Source: JAEYZS01 sp964469265 (GTDB lineage: Bacteria; Bdellovibrionota; Bdellovibrionia; Bdellovibrionales; JAEYZS01). From it: a stretch of 64,000 bases of DNA. The notes under the pieces were generated by a model. The model made no database searches. It was not told the DNA's origin and saw only the letters and a program-made list of their open reading frames with translations. The stretch is taken from assembly GCA_964469265.1 (NCBI GenBank), contig CAYXYF010000011.1:5643-69642 (forward strand), in the 5' to 3' direction. Both the position numbers and the translations under genes were made by a program. This document shows positions 57,566 through 64,000 of this stretch, one piece after another; positions within the stretch are counted from its first letter, which is position 1, and the number at the start of each line of letters is the position of its first letter.

Positions 57566-57571
57566 TCATTA

Positions 57572-58489
57572 CTACTTAGTGTAGAGTTTCAGTTTTGACA
57601 AGCGACCCGCAATATCTTTACCTGTAATCATCGAGATCACAGGTAGAGTAATAAAACCAGTGATTGTGATCATAACGGATCTTAAGATCATTTTAAAAAT
57701 ATAAGATACTTTTTCTTGCTCTTTAGGTTGGCCAAGTTGGATATCCATTGACCACTCACCCAGAGTTTGTCCAAAGAAGCTTCTGGACAAAATAAAATAA
57801 AGTTGTGCTACCGAAAATACCAGTAGACCTAAACCAACTTGGGCGCCCAGATCATGAGACACGCTCCGAATCAGCGGAATGATCTCAATGCTTGTCGCTA
57901 AACTCAGACCTAAAGTAAATAAGATTGCTAACCCCGAAATCACTGTTAAATCTAAAACCATAGATAAACCTGTTGGGGAAGTTTCAGTAAACTCTACTTT
58001 AATTTCAGCTTGGACCTTGTTGGCAGTGGTTGCATTTTCTTTTGCCATTTGCGCTTGTGCGCCTAACTCTGCAATAAGACCCTTTCCTTGAATTGCAGAA
58101 TCTTGTATCGCTGGATTTACTAATGGTTTTGTAAATCGTGGATTAAATCTTGGAATCTCAAGTGTGGCTGGTTGCGGGGCTTCGAGCTTATCTGTTGGTC
58201 TCGGAAGTGGCTTAGAGAAAAGACCGCCGTCGGTGCTTAGATCTGGTAACTCGGTTTTAGAAGAAGTTGCTGTAGGTTCTGCGGTCAAGCTTTCATCGTA
58301 TTGAGGAGCATCAACGGTTTGAAATGTGGATTTTGAAATTTCAGTATCAAGCCTTTTTTGAACAGACTCCTTTAAGCTCTCTCGTGGCTCAAGTGGTGGT
58401 AGAGTTTCTTTGTCGTTGGTTTTTTTCGATTTCTTGTGAAATCCCAAACCTTCCGTTAAAGGTTTAAATTCAAAGTTTTCGAAATCCAT
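57572..58489 (-). CDS. RDD-family membrane protein with long cytoplasmic N-terminus
   Basis: 305 residues from ATG 58489 (GGGAG upstream); 58507 is an alternative. The first about 165 residues are polar and proline-rich without fold. The C-terminal 140 residues form an RDD domain with four hydrophobic helices (LVFSVAQLYFILSRSFFGQT, GEWSMDIQLG, MILRSVMITITGFITLPVIS); the characteristic Arg-Asp-Asp is not literally seen. RDD proteins are small transport-related membrane proteins, some sodium or potassium exchangers. Role here is unknown. It precedes rfaE2 on the same strand. Confidence 0.75.
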   Translation of the reverse strand: MDFENFEFKPLTEGLGFHKKSKKTNDKETLPPLEPRESLKESVQKRLDTEISKSTFQTVDAPQYDESLTAEPTATSSKTELPDLSTDGGLFSKPLPRPTDKLEAPQPATLEIPRFNPRFTKPLVNPAIQDSAIQGKGLIAELGAQAQMAKENATTANKVQAEIKVEFTETSPTGLSMVLDLTVISGLAILFTLGLSLATSIEIIPLIRSVSHDLGAQVGLGLLVFSVAQLYFILSRSFFGQTLGEWSMDIQLGQPKEQEKVSYIFKMILRSVMITITGFITLPVISMITGKDIAGRLSKLKLYTK

Positions 58490-58551
58490 GGCTACTCCCT
58501 TCCCCACATTCAGAACACCTCATTTTATACAGATTTTAGACGAGGCTTCAA

Positions 58552-59298
58552 CTAGGAATTAAATTCGTATTTTAGGATACTTACAAGGGCTATACAGGCG
58601 GTTTCTACACGCAACACTTGCTCTCCAAGAGAGGAGCTCTCAAGGCCTAACTCTTTAAAGAAAACAACCTCATTGTCGGAGTATCCGCCCTCACTTCCTA
58701 CGAAAAGCCAAACATTCTCAGGGTTTAAACTTTTAAGCTTTTCAATCGATTTAGACACAGTGGTATCTGAACTTCCCTCATATGGAAATAGACCCACCGA
58801 AGCTGGGTTTTGGTTCATTTTTTCTGTAACTTGATTGAGAGTGGATACGTCTGCAATCGTCATAAGGTCACCCCTGCCAGTCTGACTTGTTGCAGCTCTT
58901 ACAATGCGTTCCCACCGTGCGACCTTGCCCGCAAGGCGATCAGACTTTACGTCTCTTATAAAACTATAATCCGAGGTGAACGGATGAAACTGGTAGACGC
59001 CAAGTTCGACGGCCTTCTCTACGATCGTATCCATGGTGGCAAACTTACTGATTGAAACGCAAAGATGTATGTGGGGTTTTTGAGGCTTTGGTGCCTCTCG
59101 CGTTTCAAGAATGTCTGCTACGGCAGATTTTTTAGACCGCTCAGTAAGTTTAACAAAGTAAGCTTTGCCGTCACATAAAACTTCAAACTGGCTTCCGACA
59201 TCCTGGCGGCAAACATCGCAGATATGATGAAAAGTATCCCCTGTGAGGTGAACCTTACCATCTTTAAAGAATTTTTTTTCAACCCAGTATCTTCTCAT
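58552..59298 (-). CDS. rsmE: 16S rRNA (uridine-1498 N3) methyltransferase RsmE
   Basis: 248 residues from ATG 59298, which overlaps the prmA stop in an ATGA arrangement; the in-frame start at 59319 is inside prmA and less likely. Landmarks are MRRYWVEKKFFKDGKVHLTG, LCVSISKFATMDTIVEKAVE, FTSDYSFIR, and the SPOUT knot stretch FVGSEGGYSDNEVVFF with LGEQVLRVETACI. It methylates U1498 of 16S rRNA. The prmA-rsmE pair is common in bacteria, which supports both calls. Confidence 0.96.
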   Translation of the reverse strand: MRRYWVEKKFFKDGKVHLTGDTFHHICDVCRQDVGSQFEVLCDGKAYFVKLTERSKKSAVADILETREAPKPQKPHIHLCVSISKFATMDTIVEKAVELGVYQFHPFTSDYSFIRDVKSDRLAGKVARWERIVRAATSQTGRGDLMTIADVSTLNQVTEKMNQNPASVGLFPYEGSSDTTVSKSIEKLKSLNPENVWLFVGSEGGYSDNEVVFFKELGLESSSLGEQVLRVETACIALVSILKYEFNS

Positions 59299-60167
59299 CT
59301 TAAGTGATATCCTACCCACTCACCTTTTTGAATTCTCTCAACAATTTTTAGATCAGTATCTTTTAAAAACTCTTCAATGAATTCAGTATCGTTTTCAATT
59401 ATTATTCCAGATAAAATAAATGCACCGCCAGGATTCCTTTTCTGAAGCAAAAGAGGCTTTAGCTTCACAAGGACACCGTCGATGATATTGGCAACAACCA
59501 CGTCAAACTTTTCACTGATCATTTTTAGATCTTTTTCTGTTAAGCGCATATTGATCCTGTTAATATCTGCGTTCTCTTTTGCAACTCTTACTGCTTCAGG
59601 ATCATTATCGGTGCCTAAGATTTCAGGCACACCCATTTTGTATGCAATAAAAGCTAGAATTCCCGTCCCAGTTCCGACATCAATCAACGAGCTCACCTTG
59701 CGTGACTGAATTTCTTTAAAAATAAGTTCGCTGCAAATTTGCGTGGTCTCATGGGTTCCAGTTCCGAAGGCCATTCCTGGGTCAATATAAATTGGATCAA
59801 CGCCTTCAGGGGATTTTTCCCAAGAGGGCACAATCCAGAACCGATCATAGAGTTGGAAGGCATGAAAACCTTTTTTCCATTCCTCCATCCAGTCTTTACT
59901 TTCTTGAGTTTCAGTTTCAAATTCAATTTGCGGACTGATTTGAGTTAGTGATTCAGATAGGCCTTTTGGCTCTGACTCAAAATAGGCTTCTAGGTTGATG
60001 ACTGGTTTTTCAATAATTTTAGGTTCTGGGTATACCTTCTGATCAAAGTCTAAAGTCTCTGAAACACCCATGGCCCCGAAATCAAAACAAAGACTCGAGA
60101 CTGACTCTTCAAGATTCTTATCAACGTTACGAATAACTGCTTTTATAAATGTAGTCGGCTTGGACAA
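59295..60167 (-). CDS. prmA: Ribosomal protein L11 methyltransferase PrmA
   Basis: 290 residues from TTG 60167, chosen because AAGGAG stands 6 bases upstream and the length then fits PrmA; the long frame to 60212 would start inside a hairpin. Motifs: IDPGMAFGTGTHETTQICSE, SLIDVGTGTGILAFIAYKMG (S-adenosylmethionine loop), and DVVVANIIDGVLVKLKPLL with the catalytic N-I-I-D-like stretch. It trimethylates lysines and the N-terminus of L11. The stop overlaps the rsmE start (ATGA), so both are translationally coupled. Confidence 0.95.
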   Translation of the reverse strand: MSKPTTFIKAVIRNVDKNLEESVSSLCFDFGAMGVSETLDFDQKVYPEPKIIEKPVINLEAYFESEPKGLSESLTQISPQIEFETETQESKDWMEEWKKGFHAFQLYDRFWIVPSWEKSPEGVDPIYIDPGMAFGTGTHETTQICSELIFKEIQSRKVSSLIDVGTGTGILAFIAYKMGVPEILGTDNDPEAVRVAKENADINRINMRLTEKDLKMISEKFDVVVANIIDGVLVKLKPLLLQKRNPGGAFILSGIIIENDTEFIEEFLKDTDLKIVERIQKGEWVGYHLR

Positions 60168-60180
60168 ACTAAAGCTCCTT

Positions 60181-60203
60181 ATGAAGGCCAAATTGGCCTT
60201 CAT
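60181..60203. repeat. Near-perfect 23-base palindrome before prmA
   Basis: ATGAAGGCCAA and TTGGCCTTCAT flank one central base. It lies 14 bases upstream of the prmA TTG and 15 bases after the previous stop. It may attenuate or separate the two genes; no T-tract follows on either strand. Confidence 0.7.
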
Positions 60204-60218
60204 CTTTAGCACAGGAGC

Positions 60219-60845
60219 TTATCGAATTAAAGGAACCTGAGCACCATCAGATGGTTTAACAGAGGACTTTATAGATTCTACATTATTAGCTGGCTTTGCA
60301 TTCTGTGTCGCTGGCTTTGCCGACTCCTCAACAGAGGCTGGCATCCGGCTTTCGACTTTATAATTTTCAATGGTTGGAATAATCGGTTGAGCTGCAAAAC
60401 TAACACCTAACCCTTGAGGACCATAGCTTGCAGTTTTATCCGCAGACATCGCGGCAGACTCTACGTTAATAAGATCACCTAACATCACTCCGCGATGTTC
60501 AAGAATTGGAGTGTTTTCATTTTTCTCTAAAGTATCTAACCGTGCAACGCTCAGATCTTTAGCAACATAAATAATTCTTATTTTTCCTACAGGAATAGAT
60601 AGCGCACGACCTTGATTTGATCCCAGCCTATCGATCACGTTAACTCTTCTGTAAAGAACGAAGGTTGTACCTGGTTTAATTCCAAGGTCATCGCCAGCGT
60701 TGAGATAATAATCTGTGAAAACTGTTTCATCATTTGAAAGCTGAAGGTTTTTTCTTATCTCAATGATTTGCACTTCCTTTGCTTCGGCTTTGAAGGTTAG
60801 AAGTGAAATTAGAGCTATCAAAAATAAAAATGCAGTGGCTCGCAT
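60219..60845 (-). CDS. Exported protein, FlgT-like C-terminal pattern possible
   Basis: 208 residues with a good signal peptide (FLIALISLLTFKAEA). Residues about 30-130 have a small beta-barrel pattern (DYYLNAGDDLGIKPGTTFVL, VNVIDRL, VGKIRIIYVAKDLSVARL) that recalls the C-terminal domain of the flagellar H/T-ring protein FlgT. The rest is an Ala/Lys/Pro-rich linker. A sigma-28-like box lies 89 bases upstream, which supports a flagellar role, but the sequence similarity is only a visual impression. It precedes prmA on the same strand. Confidence 0.6.
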   Translation of the reverse strand: MRATAFLFLIALISLLTFKAEAKEVQIIEIRKNLQLSNDETVFTDYYLNAGDDLGIKPGTTFVLYRRVNVIDRLGSNQGRALSIPVGKIRIIYVAKDLSVARLDTLEKNENTPILEHRGVMLGDLINVESAAMSADKTASYGPQGLGVSFAAQPIIPTIENYKVESRMPASVEESAKPATQNAKPANNVESIKSSVKPSDGAQVPLIR

Positions 60846-60933
60846 ATTATCCCTCCGTGGGTTATGCCACTACTCCGAACAATTCCTAGTTCTATATATG
60901 CCCTTCTGGCATCAGAGAAGTTCCTTACAATAC

Positions 60934-60960
60934 TCATCGGTATCAGAACGGAACATTTAA
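60934..60960 (-). promoter_or_regulatory. Sigma-28-like promoter for the FlgT-like gene
   Basis: TTAA-N15-ACCGATGA, exact spacing, three of four and six of eight. Predicted start near 60927, leader about 80 bases. Confidence 0.4.
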
Positions 60961-61063
60961 CTAGATCAAAGAATAGGAAATTATTACCGAAGGGGGCTAA
61001 CCTTGCCTAAAGACCAATGCGACTTAAAATAAAATATACCTAAACAAAGACAGGAGTACTCAG

Positions 61064-61879
61064 ATGAAGCACTTAGGATTAATTGTACTTATTTTATCTC
61101 TATCTGCGTGTAGTACGTTCACCGAAAGACGAAACAAATCTGATACTCAAGACACTTCAGACTCTACTCTCGGTGGACACAGTATTTATCTAAGGCCTTC
61201 ATCAGAACCGCAAAAAACTCCACACAAAGCTGGAGACGAAGTATTAACGGATAATATCGCAAGCCCTATGGTTGAAGCGCCAGTTGAGGAACCAGAAGTT
61301 ATCGACGTGACTCTTCAAAGAGCCTCTCATATAGATCAGCAACTCCAAGAATCAACTGCGCAGGTTGTGCCACCATACAAAGAGGAATCAGAGGACGTTG
61401 TTAATAAAAAAGTGGTTGATGCAGAAACGGCTCTCAAGTGGTTAAAAAATGGCAATAAAAGGTTTTTAAAACCAGCGCTCAGAGCTGACGGGCAATCGAA
61501 AAAAGATATTCAACGCCTAGTAAACTCAGAAAACCCTCACGCCGTTATTTTTTCAACTAGTGACTCAAGAATTCCACCAGAAATTGTTTTTGATGAAAAG
61601 CTTGGCGAAATCTACGTCATCCGCAACCTTGGTATTTCGGTGGATTCATCCGTTCTTAACAGCATTGAATACGCCATTGGCACTTTAGGGACTAAACTTG
61701 TTCTTGTTATGGACAGAAGTTATCCTGGAAAAGAAGTCGACTTCTCCCACGCAGACCAAACAGTACAAAAGCTCGTAGACCAATCTCAACTCCTAACAGG
61801 CGCCCTAGAGAACCAAGGCGTAAAAGTCATCTCCGCCGTCTACAACATAGAAACTGGCAAAGTCCACTTCGGCAAATAA
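61064..61879 (+). CDS. Exported lipoprotein with beta-carbonic-anhydrase fold, zinc ligands missing
   Basis: 271 residues. A lipobox (LSLSAC, Cys16) is followed by about 100 unstructured residues and a domain that follows beta-carbonic anhydrase: FSTSDSRIPPEIVFDEKLGE (usually CSDSR), IYVIRNLGISVDSSVLNSIE, and VLVMDRSYPGKEVD (usually GHxxCGA). The three zinc ligands Cys, His and Cys are replaced by Thr165, Arg218 and Pro221. The Asp-Arg pair of DSR is kept (D167, R169). It cannot be a normal carbonic anhydrase; a binding or structural role at the membrane is more likely. Convergent with fliW, 26 bases apart. Confidence 0.82.
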   Translation: MKHLGLIVLILSLSACSTFTERRNKSDTQDTSDSTLGGHSIYLRPSSEPQKTPHKAGDEVLTDNIASPMVEAPVEEPEVIDVTLQRASHIDQQLQESTAQVVPPYKEESEDVVNKKVVDAETALKWLKNGNKRFLKPALRADGQSKKDIQRLVNSENPHAVIFSTSDSRIPPEIVFDEKLGEIYVIRNLGISVDSSVLNSIEYAIGTLGTKLVLVMDRSYPGKEVDFSHADQTVQKLVDQSQLLTGALENQGVKVISAVYNIETGKVHFGK

Positions 61880-61905
61880 CGGGGACGGACCCTCCGCGAT
61901 GCTGT

Positions 61906-62424
61906 CTAAAGTTCTGCGAGTGATAAAGCTTGTGGAACCGATTTTTGGTTTGCAGTTTCTCTGAGCTTTTGATTTGGCATTTGCACCAGACGTTGCTGAA
62001 GCATAGAGAAGATCGGTTCACGAATTGCTAGGTTATTATCTTGAAGGACACACTGTCTTGAAACTCTTGATTCTAAGTGAATCACGATCGGAGCTTTCAA
62101 ATTTGCAGTCATTTCTTTAGGATCTTCAGGAATCGTAATGATACAAAACGATCTGACTTTTTCTTGAATCTTAAGGCCCATGGCTTCAAGATCATTTTTA
62201 GCTAAGTTTAATTTGTAATTCTGAACGAAGAATTCTGGCTCTAATACAGGAAACGCAACTTGAGCATGCTCGGTCGACTGTAACCAAACAAAAATTTCAT
62301 CTTGTGGATCTTCAAGCAATACAAAATGTCTTAGGTCATTAAAGCCTAAAAGACCTTCTGGAAAAAACAGAACATCTGTATCTTGAATCTCTACTTGTCC
62401 AAAACGGGACGTTTGAACAGTCAT
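61906..62424 (-). CDS. fliW: Flagellar assembly factor FliW
   Basis: 172 residues from ATG 62424, preceded by GGGGGGATT; a longer frame to 62463 lacks support. Characteristic motifs are FGQVEIQDTDVLFFPEGLLG, FVLLEDPQDEIFVWLQSTEH, AFPVLEPEFF, and IITIPEDPKEMTANLKAPIV. In Bacillus and Campylobacter FliW binds flagellin or CsrA; free FliW releases CsrA repression of flagellin translation. Here it follows csrA on the same strand after 101 bases, which strongly suggests the same switch. The C-terminal tail is longer than the usual 150 residues by some 20. Confidence 0.95.
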   Translation of the reverse strand: MTVQTSRFGQVEIQDTDVLFFPEGLLGFNDLRHFVLLEDPQDEIFVWLQSTEHAQVAFPVLEPEFFVQNYKLNLAKNDLEAMGLKIQEKVRSFCIITIPEDPKEMTANLKAPIVIHLESRVSRQCVLQDNNLAIREPIFSMLQQRLVQMPNQKLRETANQKSVPQALSLAEL

Positions 62425-62525
62425 TACGAATCCCCCCTGCTCATTATTAAGGATGCCCCTCATTTAGAGACACCACAAGACAAAAATATGGTAAAAATTA
62501 TTTTTCGCTATAATTTAAGCAAAAG

Positions 62526-62753
62526 CTACGATTTAAGTAGTTTCGCGACACGACGCGCGCTATCTGAAGGTGTATCCACTGACTGCTTGTTTTGATCCTG
62601 AATTGCTAAATAGACTTCTTCGCGATGAATCTTTGTATCTTTTGGCGCCTGAATTCCTAAGCGCACCTGTTTGCCTTTAATTTGTACGACAGTAATTTTG
62701 ATATTGTCGTCAATTGCTATACTTTCACCTAATTTACGAGTGAGAACCAACAT
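62526..62753 (-). CDS. csrA: Carbon storage regulator CsrA
   Basis: 75 residues. MLVLTRKLGESIAIDDNIKI, VVQIKGKQVRLGIQAPKDTK and IHREEVYLAIQ are the invariant CsrA sequence, with Arg6 and Arg44-region RNA contacts. A short extra tail (residues 60-75, SDSARRVAKLLKS) follows. CsrA binds GGA in hairpin loops of messages and blocks ribosome access. Its own leader has AGGATGT and GGAG within 12 bases of the ribosome-binding site, so autoregulation is likely. Neighbours are fliW, flgL and flgK. A sigma-28-like promoter is upstream. Confidence 0.97.
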   Translation of the reverse strand: MLVLTRKLGESIAIDDNIKITVVQIKGKQVRLGIQAPKDTKIHREEVYLAIQDQNKQSVDTPSDSARRVAKLLKS

Positions 62754-62760
62754 GGTCGAC

Positions 62761-62774
62761 TCCTTAACATCCTG
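62761..62774 (-). promoter_or_regulatory. Paired GGA motifs at the csrA ribosome-binding site
   Basis: On the transcript CAGGATGT (GGATGT at 62767-62772) and AAGGAG (62761-62763) lie in tandem before the csrA ATG. The first matches the core of the CsrA consensus, so CsrA may repress its own translation. Confidence 0.5.
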
Positions 62775-62861
62775 TTTTTACTACGCCGCCATCAAGAGAG
62801 GGTTCGTGAGACTAATGCTCGAGAATTGAAACAAACCTTCCATTGGCATGCCATATCTGCT

Positions 62862-62889
62862 CTATCGGCAGAAATATTTCTGGTGTTTA
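62862..62889 (-). promoter_or_regulatory. Sigma-28-like promoter for csrA-fliW
   Basis: TAAA-N16-GCCGATAG, seven of eight in the -10 element but one extra spacer base. Predicted start near 62855, leader about 100 nt, which includes the palindrome TGGCATGCCA and an AATGGAAGG motif. Confidence 0.5.
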
Positions 62890-62899
62890 GCTATAATTA

Positions 62900-63952
62900 C
62901 TAACGGAGAAAGTCAAGAAGACTTGGCTGTAAAATCTTGGCTGAAGTCGACATTGTAGCTTTTAAGGTATTTTCATTTTGGCTTAAACTGCTAAAAATTT
63001 CAAACGCATCAACATCCTCGATTGAGGACTGTTTGGCTATTTCATCGACTCTAGACTTTTGAAGTGAATCTATTGTGTTCTGAAGGTTCATTACACGCGA
63101 TCCCACGCGTGCTCTAGCGTGGACAATTTGGTCCATTGCCACATCGACCTTGTCAATGGCGTCCTGAATGGCTGCCTTATCATTAGTCACCATGCCAGTT
63201 TCAAGATCCGCAAAAACTTTAAAAATATTTTCACCCTCTGCGAAAACACTCATCTCTCCGAAGTCGCTTTGCTTCATGGTGCTGGCAGGTCCACGGATGG
63301 ACCCCACCTCTTCTTGAGGGGGTTTGCTCAGCTCGTCCATCTGTGTGCGGTGGAGCTCATCGGGTGTATCAGGGATAGAGTTTAAAACTCCAGAAGCCTT
63401 TGCATCTCTTCCTAAAAAAACCATGTCCCCAGGAAGGTTCATTGCAACATAGGCACCCTTGTTGATCTCCACCATGATCTCGCCACGGTCTCCACGGTAA
63501 GCACCATCATTTGCAAATGGCGTTGTGGTAGTTCCGTAGCCACCAAAAATATATCGGTTACCCAATTTTCTGTTCGCGACTTGCAGGGCTTGATTATAAA
63601 GCTGTCTTACTTCTGTTGCGACAGCCTTTCTTGTCATCGGACTTGAACTCGGATCGTTGGCTTGAGAAAGCGCAAGTTCCTTTGCCCTCATAAGAGCGTT
63701 TGTTACATCCTCTAAAGATTTATCTGTAAAATCTAAAAACGATTGGGCAAAGTCTAAGTTCTTTAAGTATTGGTCAATACCTTTTGCATCTGTTCTTGAA
63801 CTTAAAAGTTTTGTTGTACCAACTGGGTCGTCTGATGGCTTGTTGATACGTTTCTGAGACGCAGCTTGAGTTTGCAACTCAGACATCTCAGAGCGGTTCT
63901 TCTCTAAGGCAATCTTAGTTTTTGCATAATTCATTGAATCAGAAACTCTCAC
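62900..63952 (-). CDS. flgL: Flagellar hook-filament junction protein FlgL (HAP3)
   Basis: 350 residues from a GTG start. The N-terminal MRVSDSMNYAKTKIALEKNR with QKRINKPSDDPVGTTKLL and the C-terminal VDEIAKQSSIEDVDAFEIFS are flagellin-like D0/D1 helices. FGGYGTTTTPFANDGAYRGD is typical of FlgL. It joins the hook to the filament with FlgK. Only 6 bases separate it from the flgK stop. csrA lies 146 bases downstream, in the same order as in Bacillus and many others. Confidence 0.95.
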   Translation of the reverse strand: MRVSDSMNYAKTKIALEKNRSEMSELQTQAASQKRINKPSDDPVGTTKLLSSRTDAKGIDQYLKNLDFAQSFLDFTDKSLEDVTNALMRAKELALSQANDPSSSPMTRKAVATEVRQLYNQALQVANRKLGNRYIFGGYGTTTTPFANDGAYRGDRGEIMVEINKGAYVAMNLPGDMVFLGRDAKASGVLNSIPDTPDELHRTQMDELSKPPQEEVGSIRGPASTMKQSDFGEMSVFAEGENIFKVFADLETGMVTNDKAAIQDAIDKVDVAMDQIVHARARVGSRVMNLQNTIDSLQKSRVDEIAKQSSIEDVDAFEIFSSLSQNENTLKATMSTSAKILQPSLLDFLR

Positions 63953-63958
63953 TGCCTA

Positions 63959-64000
63959 TTACCTCTTTAAATTAATAACCGTATCAAGCATCTCATCAGC
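63959..64000 (-). CDS. flgK: Flagellar hook-associated protein FlgK, last 13 codons only
   Basis: The frame that ends at TAA 63959-63961 reads ADEMLDTVINLKR. FlgK proteins end in this type of sequence (helix D0, ...T-x-I-N-M/L-K-R), and flgK is normally directly upstream of flgL. The rest lies beyond the window edge. Confidence 0.8.
   Translation of the reverse strand, partial: ADEMLDTVINLKR

Noticed and set aside
60168..60212. Longer PrmA start at 60212
   Set aside because: It would place the start in a 23-base palindrome, lacks a ribosome-binding site, and exceeds the usual length.
60967..60993. CAAA-N15-ACCGAAGG before the carbonic-anhydrase-like gene as a sigma-28 promoter
   Set aside because: Too few matches in the -10 element to list as a site.
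62424..62463. Longer FliW start
   Set aside because: The downstream ATG has a strong GGGGGG-type ribosome-binding site and starts exactly where the family does.
1..64000. tRNA, rRNA, CRISPR arrays, insertion sequences, prophage
   Set aside because: None could be recognised by eye in any spacer; no transposase, integrase or regularly spaced repeats are present.

Overview
The window looks like chromosomal DNA from a Bdellovibrio-like predatory or near-predatory bacterium (Bdellovibrionota), moderately AT-rich. The grounds are the mix of Gram-negative envelope genes (Pal, CpoB-like, LspA, LepB, lytic transglycosylase, PBP4), a flagellar system controlled by FliW-CsrA, many exported proteins with no recognisable family, and dense gene packing. 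This assignment is by gene content, not by database comparison. The sequence is a draft scaffold: a run of exactly 100 N lies at 36701-36800.

Layout. 1-6399 (minus): an envelope operon with two TPR proteins, a small exported protein, a LysM lytic transglycosylase and PBP4. 6461-12909: a peptide-binding lipoprotein, a signal peptidase II fused to a HAMP-like tail, an exonuclease, signal peptidase I, a lipoprotein, MotB and MotA. 13062-22249: DsbD, unknown coiled-coil proteins, an RluB-type pseudouridine synthase, a lipoprotein made of 11-residue repeats, a HAMP-like membrane protein, SmpB, RsmA, TsaD, CpoB-like, a DUF4398-like lipoprotein and Pal. 22310-31485: a metalloprotease/propeller/barrel protein, a CTP-dependent lipid-kinase-like protein with PssA, and several exported proteins. 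31546-33327: TruA, L13 and S9; S9 carries an in-frame TAA. 33450-41376: M23 peptidase, PP2C phosphatase, TonB-like protein, gap, DUF2802-like protein, aminotransferase, CoaD, RsmD, a PilZ-like protein and a CheY-like regulator. 41382-52211: a hybrid histidine kinase, a GT9-like protein, a TPR protein, a FliT-like protein, FliS, FliD, FlaG and two flagellin genes. The flagellins are separated by two small genes and a 535-base spacer that holds two inverted copies of a structured element. 52696-61879: HNH nuclease, PilZ brake protein, MeaB GTPase, exported proteins, RfaE2, RDD protein, RsmE, PrmA, and an exported carbonic-anhydrase homologue without zinc ligands. 61906-64000: FliW, CsrA, FlgL and the tail of FlgK.

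Flagellar logic. MotAB, FlgK/FlgL, FliD, FliS, FlaG, two flagellins and the FliW-CsrA switch are all here. Boxes resembling the sigma-28 (FliA) consensus TAAA-N15-GCCGATAA lie before both flagellins, csrA, motA, the HNH operon and several exported-protein genes. Flagellin leaders of about 200 nt hold hairpins and GGA motifs, one GGA sitting in a hairpin loop. This is what CsrA control of flagellin translation would look like, with FliW as the expected antagonist. The most unusual item is the pair of covarying structured elements at 50853-50977 (minus) and 51163-51239 (plus), each showing GGA in two hairpin loops. They may be divergent small RNAs, possibly CsrA-binding, but no function is shown.
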